Assembly (NCBI RefSeq): GCF_014621775.1
Contig: NZ_CP061204.1
Coordinates: 2,934,501-2,998,500, forward strand
DNA: 64,000 nt
From: Stenotrophomonas sp. 169
GTDB lineage: Bacteria > Pseudomonadota > Gammaproteobacteria > Xanthomonadales > Xanthomonadaceae
Direction of reading: 5' to 3'
Made by a program: the position numbers and the translations under genes. Shown piece by piece: positions 1 to 12,177 of the stretch (position 1 is the first letter of the stretch; every line of letters starts with the position of its first letter). The notes beneath the pieces are model-generated. The model searched no databases and had not been told where the DNA came from. It was given only the letters and a program-made list of their open reading frames with translations.

Positions 1-1
1 G

Positions 2-721
2 TATGCCGATGGGGCGATCACGTTCATGCACGACCAGGCAGTCACCGCAGAGAACTATTGGAGCCTGGGCGCCACGATCTTCACCCATGACACTACGTGC
101 AGACCCCGCTGGAGTGGGATTCCCCTGGACGCAACCGACCAGCCACTGGGGCTGCCGCGCCTGTTCGTCATGAATCATTTCCACGGCGCGCCCTTTTCCT
201 GGCATAGCGGTGTCGACAATCGCCTGGACACCGTCGTGCAGCGACTGGACACGGCCTGCCTCCCCGCCGCCAAACGCATGCCGAACTATCTGGCGATCGA
301 TTTCATCGAGTGGGGCGACATGCTGGAGTTCGCCGAGACCTACAACAACGGCGGGCTGTTTGCCTTCGCGGACAACGGTGCAACGGGCGGACCGATATGC
401 AGCTTCAGCACGGCGTTTGAACGGAACTGGTCGCTTGCATCCGCGCCGCGCATGGGCTGCGAGAACAACACGATACGCTCGCTCGTTTTCCGGGGTGCCC
501 GCCAGGGCCAACGCGTGACGCTGCATGATGCGGCAGATGGCGATACCCAGCGCGCTTACACCGTCATCGACGTGCTGCAGGACATCGCCTGGAACCAGCC
601 GCAGTCCGTAGAACGTCTGGACCTCGAGTTCGACTCGGCCTACCTGCGGGTAAGACCCTTCAAGGGAGGTCCCCTTGATGGAAGCGTCTCACACATCTCA
701 GTGGAGCCAGCTGCCCGCTGA
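2..721 (+). CDS. PI-PLC X-domain-like secreted protein, C-terminal part (5' end outside window)
   Basis: The frame is open from base 2, so the gene begins before the window. Segments such as LFVMNHFHGAPFSW followed by PNYLAIDFIEWGD are typical of the second half of phosphatidylinositol-specific phospholipase C X domains. The catalytic first half is not visible, so activity cannot be judged. The last ~90 residues, beginning near CENNTIRSLVFRG, look like a small beta-rich accessory domain, perhaps crystallin- or lectin-like. The gene converges with the DUF819 gene, and a GC hairpin lies between them. Family assignment is moderate and the substrate is unknown. Confidence 0.6.
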   Translation, partial: YADGAITFMHDQAVTAENYWSLGATIFTHDTTCRPRWSGIPLDATDQPLGLPRLFVMNHFHGAPFSWHSGVDNRLDTVVQRLDTACLPAAKRMPNYLAIDFIEWGDMLEFAETYNNGGLFAFADNGATGGPICSFSTAFERNWSLASAPRMGCENNTIRSLVFRGARQGQRVTLHDAADGDTQRAYTVIDVLQDIAWNQPQSVERLDLEFDSAYLRVRPFKGGPLDGSVSHISVEPAAR

Positions 722-754
722 GCAGGCCCCCTGCTCCCTGCGTGTGCCGCGTCA

Positions 755-778
755 CGAGCCGGCGCAAAGGCCGGCTCG
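755..778. terminator. GC-rich hairpin between convergent genes
   Basis: A 9-bp perfect stem (CGAGCCGGC / GCCGGCTCG) encloses a 6-nt loop in the short gap between two convergent genes. There is no T-tract on either side, so it is a candidate bidirectional terminator or mRNA-end hairpin and not a classical intrinsic terminator. Confidence 0.45.
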
Positions 779-811
779 CGCGCTGGACCTGCGGTTTTCT
801 GACGGCCGGCA

Positions 812-2062
812 CTAGGCGCCGGCCATCGCCTTCAGGATCAGGCCGGTAACGTACGCCAGTCCGGTTCCCGTCGCATACCCCACCGTGCCCAACAGCACAC
901 CGACCGGCGCCAGGCTCGGGTGGAAGGCCGCGGCCACCACCGGTGCCGATGCGGCTGCGCCGATGTTGCCCATCGAGCCGACGCCGAAGAAGAACAGCGG
1001 CGCGCGCAACAGCTTCGCCACGATCCACAGCACCAGCACGTGGGTGGCCATCCAGATCAGGCCCAGCGCGAACAGCCACGGCCGATCAAGCAGCGACAGC
1101 AGATCCATCTGCATGCCGATGCAGGCGATCAGGAAATACAGGAACACGGTACCCAGTTTCGATGCGCCGGCCGACTCCAGCCGCCTTGCGCGGGTGAAGC
1201 TGAGCGCCAGGCCGAGGCCAGTGGAGAACAGCACGACCCAGACGAACTGACTGTCCAGGCTGAACTGGCTGGACCAGCCCACGTTGGCCTTGAACCACGC
1301 GGCCAGCGGTGCCGCGATGGCGTGCGCCAGACCGACGCCGCCGAGCGCTACGCCGACAATGACCATCAGATCGGTCAGCGTGGGGATGCGCGAGTTCTGC
1401 GCCTCGTAAGCGCTGATGCGGGCCTTCATCTCATCGATGGCCCGCGTATCCGCGCCATTGCGCGCATCGATCTGCTGCGAACGGTTGGCCAGGAACAGCA
1501 GGATCGCCATCCACAGGCTGGCGCAGGCCACGTCCACCACCGCGAACTGCCCAAACGTGGTGGCGTCGGTGCCGAAGATCTCGCGCATCGCCACCATGTT
1601 CGCGCCGCCGCCGATCCAGCTGCCGGCCAGTGCCGCCATGCCCGCCCAGGTATCACCGGCCACCGTTTCCGGATGGATCAGCTTCATCACCTGGAACGAC
1701 ACGATCGCCCCCAGCATGATGCCTGCGGTGCCGGCACAGAACACCACCAGCAGTTTCGGCCCCAGCTTGGCGATGCCCTTCAGGTCGATGGACAGGGTGA
1801 GCAGGATGAGCGCGGCCGGCAGCAGCACGTCGCGCGCCACCGGGTTGTACAGCGCGGTGCCATGGCCGTCGATCAGCCCTGCCGTGTTGTAGATGGCCGG
1901 GATGAAGTAGCACAGCAGCAACGCCGGCACCCAGGCGAAGATCTTCTTCAGCAGTGGCGTGGGACCACTGGCAGCCCAGAAGATCAGGGCAAGCGTGGCA
2001 GCGATGAGTCCCAGGCCGACGATGTCGCTGGAAATCAGGGCAGTTGCAGGTTCGGTCGGCAT
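812..2062 (-). CDS. DUF819 family integral membrane protein (YjcL-like)
   Basis: A 416-residue polytopic inner-membrane protein with about ten hydrophobic segments. The motif GSWIGGGANMVAMRE and the C-terminal GNIGAAASAPVVAAAFHP are characteristic of the DUF819 family, whose transport role is not well established. A longer in-frame extension exists up to 2146, but the ATG at 2062 is preceded by AGAGGA at good spacing and directly precedes the first membrane segment, so I chose it. A charged cytoplasmic loop (residues about 190-230) separates two halves. The substrate cannot be told from the sequence. Confidence 0.8.
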   Translation of the reverse strand: MPTEPATALISSDIVGLGLIAATLALIFWAASGPTPLLKKIFAWVPALLLCYFIPAIYNTAGLIDGHGTALYNPVARDVLLPAALILLTLSIDLKGIAKLGPKLLVVFCAGTAGIMLGAIVSFQVMKLIHPETVAGDTWAGMAALAGSWIGGGANMVAMREIFGTDATTFGQFAVVDVACASLWMAILLFLANRSQQIDARNGADTRAIDEMKARISAYEAQNSRIPTLTDLMVIVGVALGGVGLAHAIAAPLAAWFKANVGWSSQFSLDSQFVWVVLFSTGLGLALSFTRARRLESAGASKLGTVFLYFLIACIGMQMDLLSLLDRPWLFALGLIWMATHVLVLWIVAKLLRAPLFFFGVGSMGNIGAAASAPVVAAAFHPSLAPVGVLLGTVGYATGTGLAYVTGLILKAMAGA

Positions 2063-2198
2063 GGCGTCCTCTGTCGATCGAAAATGGTGGGCGAAAAAAA
2101 TGCCGCAGGACGCGGCACCCTTCGAGCTTAACATCGCCATCACCACCGCGCTTGAAAAGAGCCGCTGCCGAGCGTGCCGACTTCAGCCGGCACGCACT

Positions 2199-3488
2199 CT
2201 ACCCAGGGAAAGGTACGCCCGACGCGCTGACATCCAGTGTCGCCCGCGTGCCGCGTGGCTGCACCGGGTCGAACCGCAAGGTCCAGCCCAGGTGCTCGCA
2301 CAGCCGTGCCACCAGCTCCAGGCCGATGCCGCCGTGTTCGTTGCGGAGCCCGCGCGCCATCCGTGCATGGATGGCCGCGATCTCCTCCGGGCTCATGCCG
2401 TGTCCCGGATCGCGCAGGGTCAGCACGCCGGCGGACGAAAGATCGAGCTGGATCGCGCCGCGACCGCTGTTCTCGATCGCGTTGCGCAGCAGGTTGCCGA
2501 TCGCCGCCTGCACGACGGCCAGCGGCGCCACGATATCCACCGGCGCGGCGCGCAGGGCCACGGTCAGGTCCTTGTCTCCCAGCAGGTGGCGATGGTCTTC
2601 GATGATCTGCGGCAGCAACTGGTCCAGGGCGACGCGCTCGGCACGCGCGGAAAGTCGTGCCGGGTCGCGGGCCAGCACCAGCAGCAGTTCGATCAGTTCT
2701 TCAACGTCCGCCGCTGTACGCTGTACGCGCAGCATCTGCTGGCGTGCACGCTCCGGCAGCCCCGGTTGTTCCAACGCCAGTTCGGCCGCACCGGTGATCA
2801 CCGCTACCGGCGTGCGCAGCTCATGGCTGGCCGTGCTGATGAACACCCGCTCGCGCTCGACGAACTGCTCGTTGCGCGCCAGGTAGTCGTTGAGCGCATT
2901 GGCAATGGTATGCAGCTCGGCGCTGCCACGTGCATCCACCTGGATATGCTGGCCCGGCGCACCGGGCTTCAACGCGGCAATGTCACGCGCCAACAGGCTC
3001 AACGGACGCACTACCCGCTGCATGCCCAGCCGCGCCATCACCACGGTCACGATCACCATCACCAAGCCAGCCAGCAGCACCCAGCGGGTAGCGAACTGCT
3101 CCAGCGCCTCGAAATCCGAAATATCCAATGCCAACGCCACGCGCCCCATCGTCTGGGTCTGCCGCACCATCACCGCCGCCTGCCGCTCCCCGATGGGCAC
3201 GCCATCGTGCAGCCCGGGATGGAGATCACGCACGCTGGCCGGCGTTCCCGGCTGGTCCAGCCGGAACAGACTGAGCGTGTCCGAATCCTGCCAGCGGTAC
3301 TGCGGGTCGCGCGCACTGTGCGCGAGGATGCTGTCCAGCTCGGAGTTCAACAGCGCCCGCCAGGCCGCATGTTCGGCGTGCTCATGCACGTTGTTGCCAA
3401 CCCCGAACACGGCCAGTGAGATCAAGGCCAGGTAGGTCAGCAGCCATCCCAGTACCCGCCGGTACAACGGAGCAGGCCTAGCCGCCAT
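2199..3488 (-). CDS. Two-component sensor histidine kinase
   Basis: A 429-residue membrane kinase. It has a first membrane segment near residues 10-30, a ~110-residue periplasmic sensor region, a second membrane segment, a HAMP-like linker, and a HisKA domain with the phospho-acceptor in ISTASHELRTP. The ATPase domain shows an N-box (NLLRNAIENS), G1 (DPGHGMS) and G2 (HGGIGLEL). The start at ATG 3488 overlaps the end of the response-regulator gene by 11 bp, so the two are translationally coupled. An upstream in-frame extension to 3614 lies inside the regulator gene and is rejected. The signal sensed is unknown. It would phosphorylate the partner encoded immediately upstream. Confidence 0.88.
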   Translation of the reverse strand: MAARPAPLYRRVLGWLLTYLALISLAVFGVGNNVHEHAEHAAWRALLNSELDSILAHSARDPQYRWQDSDTLSLFRLDQPGTPASVRDLHPGLHDGVPIGERQAAVMVRQTQTMGRVALALDISDFEALEQFATRWVLLAGLVMVIVTVVMARLGMQRVVRPLSLLARDIAALKPGAPGQHIQVDARGSAELHTIANALNDYLARNEQFVERERVFISTASHELRTPVAVITGAAELALEQPGLPERARQQMLRVQRTAADVEELIELLLVLARDPARLSARAERVALDQLLPQIIEDHRHLLGDKDLTVALRAAPVDIVAPLAVVQAAIGNLLRNAIENSGRGAIQLDLSSAGVLTLRDPGHGMSPEEIAAIHARMARGLRNEHGGIGLELVARLCEHLGWTLRFDPVQPRGTRATLDVSASGVPFPG

Positions 3489-4176
3489 CGGTGGCCTCCG
3501 GGTCCTGCACGGCCAGGCGGTAACCGACGCGCGGCAGCGTGTGCAGCAGCTTGCGCGCGAAGGGGCCGTCCACGCTGCGACGCAGTTCGTAGACATGCGA
3601 GCGCAGCAGGTCACCGTCAGGCGGCTCGTCGCCCCACAGGGCGAACTCCAGCTGCTGGCGCGTCACCGCTGCGGGGCTTGCGCGCATCAGCACCTCCAGC
3701 AACTTGCGGCAGGCGGGGTAGAGGTGCAGCGTCTGGCCCGCGCGCTGGGCTTCCAGCGTTGCCAGGTCAAGCACCAGATCGCCCACCTGCAGCCGTTTGC
3801 GCGGATTACGGCCCTGCGCGCGCACTCGCAGTGCATCCAGGCGGACCTCCAGCTCGGGCAGTGCGAAGGGTTTGGTCAGGTAGTCGTCCGCGCCCGCCCG
3901 GAACCCGGCGATCTTGTCAGGCAGGTCGTCGCGTGCGGTGAGCATGATGACCGGCACTTCAGAGGCGTGGTCCGACCGCAGGCGGCGCAGCACTTCAGGC
4001 CCTTCCATGCGCGGCAGCATCCAGTCCAGGATCACCACGTCATAGGTCTGCGTGGTCGCCAGGTGCAGCCCGGTGATGCCGTCCGGCGCGACGTCCAGCA
4101 CGTGCCCACGCGATTCGAAGTAGTCGAACAGGTTGGCGACCAGTTGCCGGTTGTCCTCGATCACCAGAAGCCGCAT
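3478..4176 (-). CDS. OmpR/PhoB-family response regulator
   Basis: A 232-residue DNA-binding response regulator. The receiver domain (1-115) has the acidic pocket (IED), phospho-acceptor Asp in ILDWMLP, Thr in MLTARDD and Lys in LTKPFA. The winged-helix output domain (125-225) contains the RSHVYELRRSVD recognition region. It is the first gene of a two-gene operon with the overlapping kinase. A GTG four codons upstream (4188) is an alternative start. Target genes cannot be inferred. The operon is divergent from the M2 peptidase gene and could regulate it, but no operator was identified. Confidence 0.88.
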   Translation of the reverse strand: MRLLVIEDNRQLVANLFDYFESRGHVLDVAPDGITGLHLATTQTYDVVILDWMLPRMEGPEVLRRLRSDHASEVPVIMLTARDDLPDKIAGFRAGADDYLTKPFALPELEVRLDALRVRAQGRNPRKRLQVGDLVLDLATLEAQRAGQTLHLYPACRKLLEVLMRASPAAVTRQQLEFALWGDEPPDGDLLRSHVYELRRSVDGPFARKLLHTLPRVGYRLAVQDPEATDGG

Positions 4177-4325
4177 GCGCTTTCCCACCCTGTGTGTGGC
4201 TGCATGGTACCGCTGCCCGTGTCGGATTCACGTCCCCCCGCCCTCGCCGCCAGCACGGATGCCACTTGCGGCAACCCGCCGCGCCCACTAGCCTTCGGCG
4301 GTCGTTCACCACCCAAGGATCGCCC

Positions 4326-6320
4326 GTGAAACACCGTCATCTCCTGCTGGCCTCGGCGATCGCCGCCGCCACGTTGTCGCTGGCCGCCTGCAAGAAGGAC
4401 CCTTCGCCGGAAGCCGACACTGCGGCGACCACGGCACCGGCCGGCGAAACCGCTGACCAGTTCGTGGCCCGGATCAATGCGGAGTACAAGGCCGCGTACC
4501 CGGAGATGACCTCGGCACAGTGGCTGTCTTCCACCTACATCAACAGCGATTCCGAGCGTGTGGCGGCCAAGGCCAACGAACGCTCGCTGACCCAGCTCAA
4601 CAGCTGGATCGAACAGGCCGCGAAGTTCGAGGGGCAGGAGATGTCCGACGACAGCAAGCGCGCCCTGCACCTGCTCAAGCTGATGTCGTCGATGCCGGCC
4701 CCGCGCGACCCGGCCAAGCTGGCCCAGCTGACCCAGATCGCCACACGCATGGAAGGCAGCTACGGTGCAGGCAAGTACTGCACCGATGCCAACGATCCCA
4801 CTTCCTGCCGCCAACTGGGCGACCTGGAGCAGGTGCTGTCCAGCAGCCGTGACTACGACCAGCAGTTGGATGCCTGGCAGGGCTGGCACGGCACCACCAA
4901 AGACATGCGCGGTGATTACCAGCAGTTCGTGAGCCTGGTCAACGAAGGCGCCAAGGGCCTGGGTTTCGCTGATGCCGGACAGATGTGGCGCAGCGGGTAC
5001 GACATGCCGCCGGAGCAGATCGGTCCGGAAACCGACCGGTTGTGGGAACAGGTCAAGCCGATGTACGAGCAGTTGCACTGCTACGCGCGCGGCAAGCTGG
5101 ACGCCACCTACGGCAAGGACAAGGCCGAAGTGGGCAATGGCCTGATCGCTGCCCATCTGACCGGCAACATGTGGCAGCAGGACTGGTCCAACCTGTGGGA
5201 CCAGCTGCAGCCGTACCCGGGTGCGGGCAGCCTGGACATCACAGCTGCGCTGGAAAAGCAGTATCAGGGCAACCTGAGCGGCGCACTGGCCAAGGCGGGC
5301 AGCAACGCCAACGTGGAAGGCCTGTACAAGGCGCAGCGTGAGGCCGAACTGCGCACTGCGCGGCAGATGACCGAACGCGCCCAGGATTTCTACGTGTCAC
5401 TGGGCATGCCGTCGTTGCCGAAGTCCTATTGGGACAAGACCCAGTTCATCAAACCGCAGGACCGCGACGTGGTGTGCCATGCCAGCGCGTGGGACATGAA
5501 CATGGAAGGCGATGTGCGCACCAAGATGTGCATCAAGCCCAACGAAGAGAACTTCACCACGATCTACCACGAGCTGGGCCACATCTATTACGACCTGGCC
5601 TACAACCCGCTGCCGCCGCTGTTCCAGGGCGGTGCGAACGACGGCTTCCATGAAGCAATCGGCGACACCATCGTGCTTGCGATGACGCCCAAGTACCTCA
5701 ATTCGATCGGTCTGGTGGACAAGCCGGAAGAAAGCCGCGAAGCGGTGATCAACAACCAGATGCGGATGGCCCTGTCCGGCGTGGCCTTCCTGCCCTTCGG
5801 CCTGATGATCGACCGCTGGCGCTGGGGCGTGTTCGACGGCTCGATCACGCCGGACAATTACAACAAGGCCTGGTGGGACCTGAAGGCGCGTTACCAGGGC
5901 GTGGCACCGGCCACCACGCGCGGCGAGGAGTTCTTCGATCCGGGCGCGAAGTACCACGTGCCGGGCAATACGCCCTATACGCGCTACTTCCTGGCCCGCA
6001 TCCTGCAGTTCCAGTTCTACAAGGGCCTGTGCGATGCCTCCGGCTACAAGGGCCCGCTGCATGAGTGCAGCTTCTACGGCAACAAGGAAGCGGGGCAGAA
6101 GTTCTGGGCCATGCTGAGCAAGGGTGCCAGCCAGCCGTGGCAGGCCACCCTGAAGGAACTCACCGGTGGTGAAAAGCTGGATGCCGGCCCGATGATCGAG
6201 TACTTCAGCCCGGTCAACGCGTGGCTGAAGGAGCAGAACCAGGGCCAGGTGTGCGGTTGGCAGGCCAGTGCCGCGGCGCCTGCTGCACCGGCAGCGCCGG
6301 CAGCGCCCGCACAGCGCTGA
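4326..6320 (+). CDS. M2-family (ACE-like) peptidyl-dipeptidase lipoprotein
   Basis: A 664-residue periplasmic zinc peptidase of the angiotensin-converting-enzyme family, which releases C-terminal dipeptides. It begins with a lipoprotein signal peptide ending in the lipobox LAAC. The zinc site HELGH is followed ~25 residues later by the third ligand in HEAIGD. The GTG at 4326 is the start, since AAGGA lies 7 nt upstream and it begins exactly at the signal peptide; a longer upstream frame lacks this. The C-terminus ends in an Ala-Pro repeat, probably a flexible tail. It stands alone, divergent from the two-component operon. Confidence 0.92.
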   Translation: MKHRHLLLASAIAAATLSLAACKKDPSPEADTAATTAPAGETADQFVARINAEYKAAYPEMTSAQWLSSTYINSDSERVAAKANERSLTQLNSWIEQAAKFEGQEMSDDSKRALHLLKLMSSMPAPRDPAKLAQLTQIATRMEGSYGAGKYCTDANDPTSCRQLGDLEQVLSSSRDYDQQLDAWQGWHGTTKDMRGDYQQFVSLVNEGAKGLGFADAGQMWRSGYDMPPEQIGPETDRLWEQVKPMYEQLHCYARGKLDATYGKDKAEVGNGLIAAHLTGNMWQQDWSNLWDQLQPYPGAGSLDITAALEKQYQGNLSGALAKAGSNANVEGLYKAQREAELRTARQMTERAQDFYVSLGMPSLPKSYWDKTQFIKPQDRDVVCHASAWDMNMEGDVRTKMCIKPNEENFTTIYHELGHIYYDLAYNPLPPLFQGGANDGFHEAIGDTIVLAMTPKYLNSIGLVDKPEESREAVINNQMRMALSGVAFLPFGLMIDRWRWGVFDGSITPDNYNKAWWDLKARYQGVAPATTRGEEFFDPGAKYHVPGNTPYTRYFLARILQFQFYKGLCDASGYKGPLHECSFYGNKEAGQKFWAMLSKGASQPWQATLKELTGGEKLDAGPMIEYFSPVNAWLKEQNQGQVCGWQASAAAPAAPAAPAAPAQR

Positions 6321-6336
6321 CCGCGCCCCGTGATCC

Positions 6337-6365
6337 GGTAGCGCCGCGCCCTGCTCGGCGCTACC
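6337..6365. repeat. GTAG-type palindromic repeat (SMAG-like)
   Basis: A 29-bp imperfect palindrome that begins GGTAGCGCCG and ends CGGCGCTACC, the hallmark of GTAG/SMAG repeats in Stenotrophomonas. It sits between convergent genes and can form a hairpin in either transcript. Such elements are REP-like and usually lie at gene ends, where they may stabilise mRNA or aid termination. Confidence 0.75.
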
Positions 6366-6381
6366 TTCGGACTTCATGCGA

Positions 6382-6400
6382 CGCCGGGCATCGCCCGGCG
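6382..6400. terminator. GC hairpin between convergent genes
   Basis: A perfect 8-bp stem CGCCGGGC / GCCCGGCG with a 3-nt loop, immediately beyond the GTAG repeat and before the stop codon of the minus-strand gene at 6414. It has no T-tract and is a probable bidirectional end-of-transcript hairpin. Confidence 0.45.
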
Positions 6401-6413
6401 CCGTCACGGCTGA

Positions 6414-6806
6414 TCAGTTGGCCTTGCCTGCCGTCATCTTCGCGGCAAGCGCATCCTTGAACTCATCGAAACTGACCCCTTGCGCATTGGCCTCCGCCTG
6501 CGCGGCGTCACGCAGCGCATCGGAATACACCAGGCGCACCGGCGTGCCATTGCGCTCGTGCAGTTCACCCGCCTGCATGATCAGGGACAGCACCTGGGCA
6601 GCACTCTCGCTCTGGCCGGCAATGCGACCGTCCATGCCCAGCACCCATTCGCCATCGCGGCGGACAATGCCGGCCAGCAGCGTCCGCTGCTGATCGCGCA
6701 GTTCGGCGTGCGGCTCGACGGGCGAGGCGTTGGCAGCGTCCCGGTTGGCGGTCTGGGTTTCGCGGCGCCGGCGGATATCGCGGCGCAGTTTGGAAGTGGT
6801 CGACAT
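6414..6806 (-). CDS. Conserved hypothetical cytoplasmic protein
   Basis: A 130-residue soluble protein that I cannot assign to a family. The N-terminal 20 residues are strongly basic (KLRRDIRRRRE). The middle has a small beta-rich stretch (GIVRRDGEWVLGMDGRIAGQ), and the C-terminal 50 residues are helical and Ala/Glu-rich. There are no membrane segments, cysteines or signal peptide. It ends at the intergenic hairpins facing the M2 peptidase gene, and the Bcr pump gene lies 105 bp upstream on the same strand. Codon use matches the host genes, so it is probably real. Confidence 0.6.
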   Translation of the reverse strand: MSTTSKLRRDIRRRRETQTANRDAANASPVEPHAELRDQQRTLLAGIVRRDGEWVLGMDGRIAGQSESAAQVLSLIMQAGELHERNGTPVRLVYSDALRDAAQAEANAQGVSFDEFKDALAAKMTAGKAN

Positions 6807-6911
6807 CAGGGGCTTACAGTCATCCGGGTGCGCAAGGATACCCCAGCGGCGTCCCGCGCCGGCTTCACCGCCACGGCCCGCGCACGGCGCAGCGGCTCTG
6901 CCGGCTGGCGC

Positions 6912-8132
6912 TCAGCGTGCATGGGCGTGCGGGTTGCGCCGAGCGCAGGCGTTTTCCCAGTACCACACCGACGCCCCAAGCACGAAGAAACCAGCGTAGC
7001 CAAAGGCGAGATGCACCGGGTTGCTGCTCAGCAGGGGCGACAGCACACCGGCAACGAAGGTATTGATCATCATCTGGATGAACATCTGCATCGAGGAGGC
7101 GAGCCCGCGCTGATGCGGGTACAGATCCAGCACGCCCAGCGCCAGGATCGGGAAGATCATCGCCAGTCCGGTGCCCCCCATGAATATCGGAACGACTGCC
7201 CAAGGCAAAGCGATTTCTGGCACCGACAGCACGTAGCCGATGTTGAGCACCGCCGACAATCCACACAGGCCGAAGCCGATGCCGATCTGCCGCTGCGGAA
7301 GCACACGCCCGGCCATCTGCCCGGACAGGAACGCCCCCAGCGTCATCCCGCCGATGGTCGGCACGAACAGCCAGGCAAAACCGCCCTCCCCCAGTTTCAG
7401 GTGCTGCATGACGAACACCGGGGCCGAGGAGATGTACAGGAACACGCTGGAAAAATTCAGCGCGCTGGCCAGCGCAAGGCGCAACAGGCGTGGGTTGGAG
7501 CCCATCCGCAGGTAGTCGCGCAGCAATCCGCGCGGCGACAGCGACGTACGCGCTTCGACCGGATGCGTCTCGGGCAGGAACCGCGCCGTGGCCACCAGCA
7601 ACAGCAACGAAAACACCACCAGGAACCAGAAGATCAGCGGCCAACCGGCGCCACTGAGCAGGATCCAGCCGCCGATGATCGGTGCGATGGCTGGGGCGAT
7701 GCCGAAGATCATCGAGACCTGGCTCATCAGCCGCTGGGCATCATGGCCGTGGTACAGATCGCGGATCACCGCACGGCCGACGATCATGCCAACGCCCGCT
7801 GACAGACCCTGCAGCGCGCGGAACACCAGCAGCGTGGTCAGATCGGTTGACAGCGCGCAGCCTACCGAGGCGCCGACAAAGATCACCAACCCCCCCAGGA
7901 TCACCCGCTTGCGACCCAGCGCATCCGAAAGCGGCCCGTGGGCCAAACTCATCAGCCCGTAGAACAGCAGGTACACGCTGATGGTCTGCTGCACCGCGAC
8001 CTCGTCCACGCGCAGGCGCTGCGCCAGTTGCGGAAAGGCGGGAAAGATCGTGTCGATCGAGAACGGACCAAACATCGCCAGACCTGCGAGCAGCAGAGCC
8101 AGACGGCGGGTCGAGGGCGAGGCGGCAGTCAT
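6912..8132 (-). CDS. Bcr/CflA-type multidrug efflux MFS transporter
   Basis: A 406-residue 12-segment inner-membrane drug:proton antiporter. The first loop carries GPLSDALGRKRVI, the major-facilitator motif A, and TM1 holds the Bcr signature FGPFSIDTIFPAFP. The fifth-segment region GIAPAIAPIIGGW is motif C, typical of antiporters. The frame stays open to 8315, but the ATG at 8132 gives the usual family length and starts just before TM1. Alternative ATGs at 8162 and 8234 cannot be excluded because none has a strong ribosome-binding site. The substrate is unknown. Confidence 0.82.
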   Translation of the reverse strand: MTAASPSTRRLALLLAGLAMFGPFSIDTIFPAFPQLAQRLRVDEVAVQQTISVYLLFYGLMSLAHGPLSDALGRKRVILGGLVIFVGASVGCALSTDLTTLLVFRALQGLSAGVGMIVGRAVIRDLYHGHDAQRLMSQVSMIFGIAPAIAPIIGGWILLSGAGWPLIFWFLVVFSLLLLVATARFLPETHPVEARTSLSPRGLLRDYLRMGSNPRLLRLALASALNFSSVFLYISSAPVFVMQHLKLGEGGFAWLFVPTIGGMTLGAFLSGQMAGRVLPQRQIGIGFGLCGLSAVLNIGYVLSVPEIALPWAVVPIFMGGTGLAMIFPILALGVLDLYPHQRGLASSMQMFIQMMINTFVAGVLSPLLSSNPVHLAFGYAGFFVLGASVWYWENACARRNPHAHAR

Positions 8133-8423
8133 GGAGGTGTCCGGAGGAGCCGCGCAGGCCATGCGCGGCAGGCGCCAGCCCGTGTCCGGAAAAGACAGGA
8201 AGGCGGCGCCGGATGAATACGAATGGTGCGTCATGATAGGCCGTAGCGGTCCCCTTTGCCATTCGGTCCGATCCGAAAACGTCTGGTCCCTGACTCCATT
8301 CAGCCGCACATCCATCAGGGCCGACCGCTATAATCAACGGGCAACAAGGTGGGAGAAGCAGGACACCGCTGCCGAAGGCGCAAACGCCCGTAATCGCTCA
8401 GGCCCGTGACCACCCGCATCAAA

Positions 8424-8511
8424 ACTCTGGAGAGACCGGTTCGATCCGGCGCCGAAGGGGCACGAAGCCGCGCACACGCGCGCTTCCAAACTCTCAGGCA
8501 AAAGGACAGAG
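8424..8511 (+). promoter_or_regulatory. Glycine riboswitch (gcvT-type aptamer) upstream of gcvP
   Basis: The stretch contains the conserved glycine-aptamer pieces in order: CTCTGGAGAG at 8425, GCGCCGAAGGGGCACGAAG around 8450-8467, and AAACTCTCAGGCAAAAGGAC at 8488-8507 followed by AGAGG. Only one aptamer copy is evident. A downstream hairpin (GCAGGCTGCC / GGCGGCCTGC, about 8521-8544) lies between the aptamer and the gcvP start and could be the expression platform or linker. In this family, glycine binding normally turns on glycine-cleavage genes, which fits gcvP here. Confidence 0.93.
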
Positions 8512-8579
8512 GGGCGCCCCGCAGGCTGCCGAATGGCGGCCTGCCCACGTGCGTGCCCTTTCCCGACGGATCCTTCGCC

Positions 8580-11447
<2,868 letters not shown>

Positions 11448-11483
11448 TGGCGTCAGCACGACCTGACCGTTTCACTGCATCAC

Positions 11484-11510
11484 GGCCCGCGCAAGCGGGC
11501 CTTTTTTTTT
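11484..11510 (+). terminator. Intrinsic terminator of gcvP
   Basis: A 7-bp perfect GC stem (GGCCCGC / GCGGGCC) with a GCAA loop is followed directly by nine T residues, 37 bp after the gcvP stop codon. This is the clearest Rho-independent terminator in the window. Confidence 0.95.
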
Positions 11511-11866
11511 GCGCCCAGGTGACAGACCCGGATCGCCGCGCTGCCTGCCGTGTCGCACCTGGCAGGGCCAATAACGACTAGTCCGTGACTCCCTACAGCG
11601 CTCTGCGCGACATCACGTTCGCGGTTGGAGCCGCGTCGCATTCAACAACCACACACCGCTCATCGAAAACGGAACTGTGTTGCAGACGTAAGAAACCCGG
11701 TTTTTTATGTTGTGCACGTCACATTCCAGCACTCCTGTCGCGATGGTGTCGACGCACGATGACTCCACGTTCTGACGCCGGCCAGCCAGAACGGATCCCG
11801 GATCGCGAACGGGATCGACACCGCCGCCCATCCTGGTCGGCGGAACCCGTCAAACGGAGAATCATC
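11511..11866. other. Intergenic stretch without recognised gene
   Basis: About 350 bp between the gcvP terminator and the first small secreted protein. It holds a locally A/T-rich patch near 11690-11715 that could be promoter sequence and a weak palindrome near 11795-11820 (GATCCCG / CGGGATC). An in-frame extension of the next gene runs back to 11585, but it is rich in Arg, Cys and Ser and lacks coding character. Confidence 0.5.
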
Positions 11867-12094
11867 ATGAACCATCTGAAGACCCTCGTCGCCGCCGCTG
11901 CCCTCGCCTTCACCTTCGCCATCCCCGCTGCAAATGCGCAGCCTGCGCAGGAACGCGGCGTGTCGGATTGCGCCGTGAAGCTGGCCTCGTGCCTTGCTGA
12001 GGGTGGCGGTGCAGTGAACTGCGCCATCGAGTTCGTGAAGTGCCTGACCTCAGACAGTGCCTCGACTTCAATCGCCGATCGCCGCGAGGACTGA
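11867..12094 (+). CDS. Small secreted four-cysteine protein, paralogue 1 of a tandem trio
   Basis: A 75-residue precursor with a Sec signal peptide (MNHLKTLVAAAALAF..., predicted cleavage at ANA-QPA). The ~50-residue mature part has the pattern C-x6-C-x9-C-x6-C. The two C-x6-C units, CAVKLASC and CAIEFVKC, resemble each other and suggest two antiparallel helices joined by two disulfides. ACGGAGAATCATC precedes the ATG. The next two genes share the same architecture, so this is a local tandem family. The function is unknown; an extracytoplasmic location is inferred from the signal peptide. Confidence 0.75.
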   Translation: MNHLKTLVAAAALAFTFAIPAANAQPAQERGVSDCAVKLASCLAEGGGAVNCAIEFVKCLTSDSASTSIADRRED

Positions 12095-12177
12095 AGCCCA
12101 AGGGCACGGGCGCGAATGCTCCCGTGCTCTCTTCAGCAACGCGGTCCCCATCCGACCAACTTCAAACAGGATCTGAC